Shown here: in pieces, positions 60,779-64,000 of the stretch | Layout: each line of letters starts with the position of its first letter | Numbering within the stretch: the first letter of the stretch is position 1 | Assembly: GCA_902363135.1 (NCBI GenBank) | Contig: CABIZF010000003.1 | Location: 186,001 to 250,000 of the forward strand | Source of the DNA: Lachnospiraceae bacterium | GTDB lineage: Bacteria > Bacillota > Clostridia > Lachnospirales > Lachnospiraceae | DNA length: 64,000 nucleotides | Direction: 5' to 3' | Program-made: the position numbers and the translations under genes | The notes under the pieces: generated by a model | The model's input: only the letters and a program-made list of their open reading frames with translations | What the model was told of the DNA's origin: nothing | Databases searched by the model: none

Positions 60779-61717
60779 TTAGAATGAACTCCCTTCTTGA
60801 CTTTCAATACGTAAAGCGGGGGAATGCTTATCTGCGTTCAAAAAACAGGAAAACGTATATATCCTCACACGTCCGCCATCAGTTCTGTTTTTATCAATGT
60901 ATTTCATTATGTTTTCCGATTTATTTTCTTTTTCACCTGTTTCTGCATGTACTTCTGCCTCTTCCGGCAGCCGCAGCAATACTGCGATTTCATAGGATCC
61001 ATAAATCCTCTGACGGCGAATCTCCTGCTCCAGACGCGCTGCCAATACGTCCGGATCCCCGCAAGCGGTTCCGTCTACATACAACTCGGTGAAATTTGCA
61101 AGTGCATCCTCTCCTGCCAGAAGCGCCTCCCGGACAGCCTGCATGCTTGCCTCTGTATATGCCTCGTCGACTGCACAATCAAAAAATGCACGACATCCTA
61201 CGCACTCTGGTACACTCTTCTGAAGCCAGGACAGAAGGGCTTTCTCATAAGGATGGGACAGCAATATACCAAAAAAGGTATCTCTAATCGTCCTCCTTCC
61301 ATCTTTTTCTGTCAGATACAGTACATAGCGTGTCTCTTCTCCATCTGCAACAAACCAGAAAGTGGATTCCGTATCGGCGTCCGTTCGCCTTGCTGCACCG
61401 TCTACGATCTGAAAAGAATGTGATGGATAATTGGTTTTCAGAGTTTCTTCCGCCATCCGCATATCTCGCACTAATTTTTTCTGCCACGTCAAAAGCATTC
61501 CCTGCTCGATAGCAGCTTCATCTACGGAGATTTTTTTCAGAATTTCTTTCTCCGATTTCGTCAGTTCTATTTTTATTGATTTATCTTCCTTCAAATCTCC
61601 CATCTGCTCTCTCATTTGTGTTCCGCTTTGCCAAACGGCATTCCACATTCCAATTCCGATCGTGATCGCAGCCACTCCGACTATTAATCTTGCAAGGATC
61701 TTCTGTCGCTTTTTCAT
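60779..61717 (-). CDS. Membrane-anchored protein of the type VII locus, 3' end replaced by a repeat
   Basis: 312 residues. It has one N-terminal helix (LARLIVGVAAITIGIGMW) and a large domain outside the membrane. No family is recognised. It is not clearly EssB, which has its helix in the middle. The last 12 or so codons before IESQEGSSF (NADKHSPALR) are encoded by a short copy of the palindromic repeat at 60811-60844, so the natural C-terminus was altered. It may be a secretion accessory or an effector partner. Confidence 0.65.
   Translation of the reverse strand: MKKRQKILARLIVGVAAITIGIGMWNAVWQSGTQMREQMGDLKEDKSIKIELTKSEKEILKKISVDEAAIEQGMLLTWQKKLVRDMRMAEETLKTNYPSHSFQIVDGAARRTDADTESTFWFVADGEETRYVLYLTEKDGRRTIRDTFFGILLSHPYEKALLSWLQKSVPECVGCRAFFDCAVDEAYTEASMQAVREALLAGEDALANFTELYVDGTACGDPDVLAARLEQEIRRQRIYGSYEIAVLLRLPEEAEVHAETGEKENKSENIMKYIDKNRTDGGRVRIYTFSCFLNADKHSPALRIESQEGSSF
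60811..60844. repeat. Internally deleted copy C of the palindromic repeat
   Basis: GTAAAGCGG is joined directly to GGGAATGCTTATCTGCGTTC and AAAA, that is, the left end and right end of the 164-bp repeat with the middle lost. Both break points carry AAGCGG in the full copies, so the deletion probably arose by slippage between those six bases. Confidence 0.75.
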
Positions 61718-61731
61718 TCATCGATTTCCTT

Positions 61732-61998
61732 TCATATGAGTACGAACTGATATCCATTTCCGATTCCATAGTCTTGCAGGCATTGTTCCCGGGAGAGCAT
61801 CTCTCCACGCTCAATGCTGCACAGACAGAGTTTTTCTAGTTCTCCTGCCATGTAGTTCCTTTCTTTCTGTCCGATAAGCACCGTCATTTCTTCCATCAGT
61901 TGCCGGATGGATGTCTGTTCTTCCACCCGCATATCATAGCTTTTATCGTATGCCGGCGCATACACTTCTACCAAAAGTATTGTTATTCCCTCTTTCAT
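61732..61998 (-). CDS. EsaB/YukD-like ubiquitin-fold protein
   Basis: 88 residues. It begins GITILLVEVYAPAYDKSYDMRVEEQTSIRQLMEEM and ends LQDYGIGNGYQFVLI, consistent with the beta-grasp fold of EsaB/YukD, a cytoplasmic component of type VIIb secretion. It sits between EssC and the membrane-anchored protein, 14 bases from each. Identification depends on size, pattern and context. Confidence 0.75.
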   Translation of the reverse strand: MKEGITILLVEVYAPAYDKSYDMRVEEQTSIRQLMEEMTVLIGQKERNYMAGELEKLCLCSIERGEMLSREQCLQDYGIGNGYQFVLI

Positions 61999-62012
61999 TT
62001 TTATTTTTCTGC

Positions 62013-64000
62013 TTACACTGCAAGTGGAATTTTCACACGCTGCACCTGTTCCCCTGCACTGGCAGGTGGCAGCAGAGCGATTCCAGGCTTCCTATGTTTT
62101 TTCTGCTCCTGGTAGGAAAGGCCGGAAAAGTCCAGCAGTGTCTGTGATACCACGTCTCCGCCCAGACAGACGCCGGATCGCCCACGTGACAGATTCCGGT
62201 AAATTGCATCACCCGCATAACGACTCAGCTCCTCCGGATGAATCGCAGCAAAGAAAAATAAGCCTAATCCTTCCCCTTTTTCCGTAATATTTTCTAAAAA
62301 CCCAGCCATGTCCGGCACACCTGCCTCAGGTTTCCGAATATGAGCGATCCACTCTGCAAGATTCAAAATAATAAAAAAGGTCTGTCCCATCTCTGCTATC
62401 TTTGAATACTGCTCTGCTCCAAAGCATCCGATTTCTTCCAGCTCCTTTTTCCGCTGATTTTTCTGCACCAGCTCTTCCTGCAGTTCTATTAAAAACTCAT
62501 AAAGCTCCACATCCGTATGCAGATATCGAAGCTTTCCCTTTGCCTGCCTGTTCCTGTCATTTTCTGTCTTCAGGCTCATTTCTTCTTTTTCGTCTGCTTC
62601 CGTTTCTGCTCCATGCCTCCTCCACTTTTGCTCAAAATCCACCACGACTGCCGTGCCTTTCTTTTTCTGTGCGACCGCAGCCAATACTTGCAGCAGATTC
62701 TGCTTTCCGCTTTTCGCTCTGCCGAGAATCAGCCAACAAAACAGCGTCCGCAGATCCAGCGAAATGACGGTTGCCTGATCCATATCGTATCCAAACGGAA
62801 GGGCATACGGATCCGCCAAAAGTGCCTGTATCTCCGCATTTTGCAAAAAATCATCCACTCCTGTAACGTCCGGAATCTGCGGGATGCCTCTGGCATGCGC
62901 ACCCGTCCAGCGATTCGCCATTTCAACACATGTATCCCGAAGCTTTTGCAGACGTTCATAGTCATCTTCTGCATCAACCGGCAACGCCACCTGACCTTCC
63001 AATGCCTGATCTCCCTCCTTCCAAAGTCCACGTCCCGGCACCGCGTCCGGTGGTGTCGGTACCTGAGTCAGACGCAAAAGCTCCATATACTGAAACCGAT
63101 CCGGAAGACTTAAACAAAGCACCTGCCGAATGCTTCTGGCAATGCTCATTGAAATCTCTGTCATCCCGACACCTGCCGCAGTCACAATCAGATAAATGCC
63201 GCAGGATACCCCCTCCTTTGCAATGCGCTCAATCTGCTTTTCATACCGGTTCTCCGTCCTCTCGCGAAACTCCGAATAATCATCGACCAAAAGCAGAATC
63301 GCCGGCAGACGTTCGGATGCTCTGAGCCGGTATTGCTCATAAGTTCCTCCTCGCATTTGCTCTTTCCTCTGTTCCATCTGAACTTTCAGCATACTAAAGC
63401 AACGACCGATCCTCTCTGAATCATCCGGAAGTACCATTCCTCCAACCTGAGGAGCCATCGCAAATGCCTGCAGACTCTGATTGCCAAAATCCATTCCATA
63501 AATATGAATTTCTTCTGCTGTGTATTGCTGAATCAGCCCATATACAATTGTCTGTAATACCGTACTCTTTCCGCTTCCCACTCCTCCAATGACGAGAAGT
63601 CCTCCATGATGCAGGAAATCCACACACAGAGGCAACTGTCGCTGTCGCTCCGGATCATCCAGTAATCCGACAGAAACAGAAAAATCCTGTGGCTCTTTTT
63701 TCTGATCCGGCAGCTCAGAAAGCATCAAACGCTCTGGAAGAACGGACAGCCAGAGCCGTCTGGGCAACAGATAAGCACTCTCTTCTGCAATATGATGTAA
63801 ATGCTCTACCACTGCCTGTAGCTGCGTCTGCTCACGAACGATCGATCTGCTACGTTTCTTCTTCCCTGCCCCGCTATGCATCCGCTGCCCTGTTGCGGTC
63901 AAAAGCTGTACCGTTTCCCGTTCACAATCGTCTTTCTCCCACCTGGCACCACAAAATCCGGCCTGCAGTTGCTCGTATATCTCATCATTACCGACCTGCA
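62013..64000 (-). CDS. essC: EssC/FtsK-like ATPase of type VIIb secretion (5' end outside window)
   Basis: The frame is open to the window edge; the leading VGNDEIYEQLQAGFCGA corresponds to the segment after the first ATPase domain of EssC. The second domain has Walker [19 protein letters not shown] as Walker B-like, and the third a degenerate nucleotide loop GRAKSGKQN with ILNLAEW. EssC is the motor that recognises effector targeting helices. The apparent ATG at 63902 is internal. The N-terminal FHA-like, membrane and first ATPase parts must lie beyond 64000. Confidence 0.85.
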   Translation of the reverse strand, partial: QVGNDEIYEQLQAGFCGARWEKDDCERETVQLLTATGQRMHSGAGKKKRSRSIVREQTQLQAVVEHLHHIAEESAYLLPRRLWLSVLPERLMLSELPDQKKEPQDFSVSVGLLDDPERQRQLPLCVDFLHHGGLLVIGGVGSGKSTVLQTIVYGLIQQYTAEEIHIYGMDFGNQSLQAFAMAPQVGGMVLPDDSERIGRCFSMLKVQMEQRKEQMRGGTYEQYRLRASERLPAILLLVDDYSEFRERTENRYEKQIERIAKEGVSCGIYLIVTAAGVGMTEISMSIARSIRQVLCLSLPDRFQYMELLRLTQVPTPPDAVPGRGLWKEGDQALEGQVALPVDAEDDYERLQKLRDTCVEMANRWTGAHARGIPQIPDVTGVDDFLQNAEIQALLADPYALPFGYDMDQATVISLDLRTLFCWLILGRAKSGKQNLLQVLAAVAQKKKGTAVVVDFEQKWRRHGAETEADEKEEMSLKTENDRNRQAKGKLRYLHTDVELYEFLIELQEELVQKNQRKKELEEIGCFGAEQYSKIAEMGQTFFIILNLAEWIAHIRKPEAGVPDMAGFLENITEKGEGLGLFFFAAIHPEELSRYAGDAIYRNLSRGRSGVCLGGDVVSQTLLDFSGLSYQEQKKHRKPGIALLPPASAGEQVQRVKIPLAV

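Noticed and set aside
63902..64000. EssC start at 63902
   Set aside because: The same frame stays open to the window edge with EssC-like sequence, so the ATG is internal.

Overview
The window looks like a gut Clostridia chromosome, most likely Lachnospiraceae. This is inferred from the gene set (YerC/YecD, DUF1836, DUF1540, T-box-controlled thrS, type VIIb secretion genes, MobV/serine-recombinase mobile elements) and from Gram-positive style ribosome binding sites. No rRNA or tRNA gene was seen.

Layout. 1-5.8 kb: an alpha-galactosidase (GH36, cut by the window edge), a CUT1 sugar ABC importer and a divergent AraC regulator, with a decayed duplicate of the binding-protein 3' end. 5.8-9.0 kb: a DUF1703-type pseudogene and a MATE pump / MerR regulator / flavin-binding oxidoreductase operon. 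9.1-9.9 kb: recombinase and AbrB-like debris. 9.9-25.1 kb: a visibly GC-richer tungsten island. It holds a tungstate ABC importer (tupA is circularly permuted relative to the usual order), MoaE, MogA, MoaC, MoaA, two FAD oxidoreductases, MoeA fused to a periplasmic-binding-like domain, a second MoeA, a HTH regulator with the same sensor domain, and, divergently, a tungsten aldehyde:ferredoxin oxidoreductase with its own MoaD-like and ThiF-like proteins. Together these import tungstate, build and sulfurate tungstopterin, make the enzyme and probably pass its electrons to flavoproteins.

25.7-34.5 kb: a segment bounded by two displaced, frameshifted rlmD 3' tails. It carries a HTH-TPR gene split by an amber codon, a two-component system with an FtsX-type ABC exporter, and an IS200/IS605 element with tnpA, tnpB and a likely omega RNA. 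34.9-49.5 kb: an integrative mobilizable element inside rlmD, bounded by 14-bp direct repeats. It contains a serine recombinase, a HTH repressor, a MobV relaxase with a candidate oriT, primase and primase-helicase, a sigma-like factor, an alpha/beta hydrolase and a second two-component/ABC exporter system. The element supplies a replacement 3' end that keeps rlmD open.

50.9-59.1 kb is housekeeping backbone: pcrA, DUF1836, YerC, a PHP phosphatase, DUF1540 and thrS with its T-box leader. 59.1-64.0 kb is the end of a type VIIb secretion locus (EssC, EsaB-like, a membrane-anchored protein, and a lipase-like protein with a helical C-terminus that fits a reverse-domain effector). A 164-bp palindromic repeat occurs twice around tupA, and a deleted third copy forms the 3' end of a secretion-locus gene.
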